Source: Spirochaetaceae bacterium
Lineage (GTDB): Bacteria > Spirochaetota > Spirochaetia > SZUA-6 > Bin103
Assembly: GCA_026710565.1 (NCBI GenBank)
Contig: JAPOQV010000549.1
Location: 1 to 14,041 of the forward strand
Length of the DNA: 14,041 nucleotides
Direction of reading: 5' to 3'
Under the pieces are notes generated by a model, which saw nothing but the letters and a program-made list of their open reading frames with translations, was not told the DNA's origin and did no database searches. Made by a program: the position numbers and the translations under genes. This document shows, piece by piece, positions 13,968 to 14,041 of this stretch. Every line of letters begins with the position of its first letter. Position 1 is the first letter of the stretch.

Positions 13968-14041
13968 GCCGCGGCGGGGGGGGTCGACGGGGGCCCGCTC
14001 GCGCGGGGTGTCGGGGGTGTTGGTCTAAGCCCGGGCCGCGC

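Noticed and set aside
1..14041. tRNA genes, CRISPR arrays, insertion sequences, integrases
   Set aside because: None seen on either strand; the direct repeats present are two long copies rather than an array, and no transposase motifs were found.

Overview
This is a GC-rich bacterial window with two themes: a partial purine-catabolism locus and a set of lipoprotein genes that share leader DNA. The lineage cannot be fixed from the sequence. High GC, Gram-negative-style lipoboxes and several large lipoproteins suggest a diderm bacterium (possibly a GC-rich spirochaete or a similar environmental or host-associated lineage), but that is a guess. Both window ends cut through genes.

Layout. On the plus strand, 3-3490 holds xdhA (5' end missing) and xdhB, the Fe-S/FAD and molybdenum subunits of a xanthine dehydrogenase, overlapping by 4 bases. 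3491-4006 is mostly non-coding but contains a tiny lipoprotein-like reading frame on the minus strand. A Sel1-repeat protein (plus) meets a LuxR-type regulator (minus) with stop codons touching at 4540/4541. The regulator starts next to a 12-G tract. Upstream lie 5-hydroxyisourate hydrolase and uricase (minus, start and stop overlapping), then a gene-poor stretch and the 3' remnant of a solute-binding protein. From 7840 to 12841 come three minus-strand lipoproteins: Lp1 (three lipocalin-like modules), Lp2 (putative Ig-like domain plus a six-repeat YWTD propeller) and Lp3 (putative Ig-like domain plus lipocalin-like modules). Between Lp2 and Lp3 sit a decayed adenine deaminase fragment (minus) and two small overlapping plus-strand genes, the second frameshifted, followed by a strong hairpin. 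The window ends in the 3' part of adenine deaminase (minus).

How the genes fit together. Ade (adenine to hypoxanthine), XdhAB (hypoxanthine to xanthine to urate), uricase (urate to 5-hydroxyisourate) and HIU hydrolase (5-hydroxyisourate to OHCU) form consecutive steps. OHCU decarboxylase, allantoinase, transporters and the XDH maturation factor are not in view. The LuxR protein is the only regulator seen and could act on this locus, but nothing proves it.

Most unusual structure. A 76-bp exact direct repeat (10807-10882 and 12847-12922) carries the leader and Shine-Dalgarno of Lp2 and Lp3. In both places it abuts adenine deaminase 3' sequence, intact at one site and heavily decayed at the other. 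The repeat ends in an inverted repeat of the form CCCC-n-AAT-GGGGAC. Looser copies of that element also lie upstream of Lp1, the tiny lipoprotein frame and the LuxR gene. This points to an ade-lipoprotein block that was duplicated, after which the leader stayed identical while the protein modules diverged or were exchanged.
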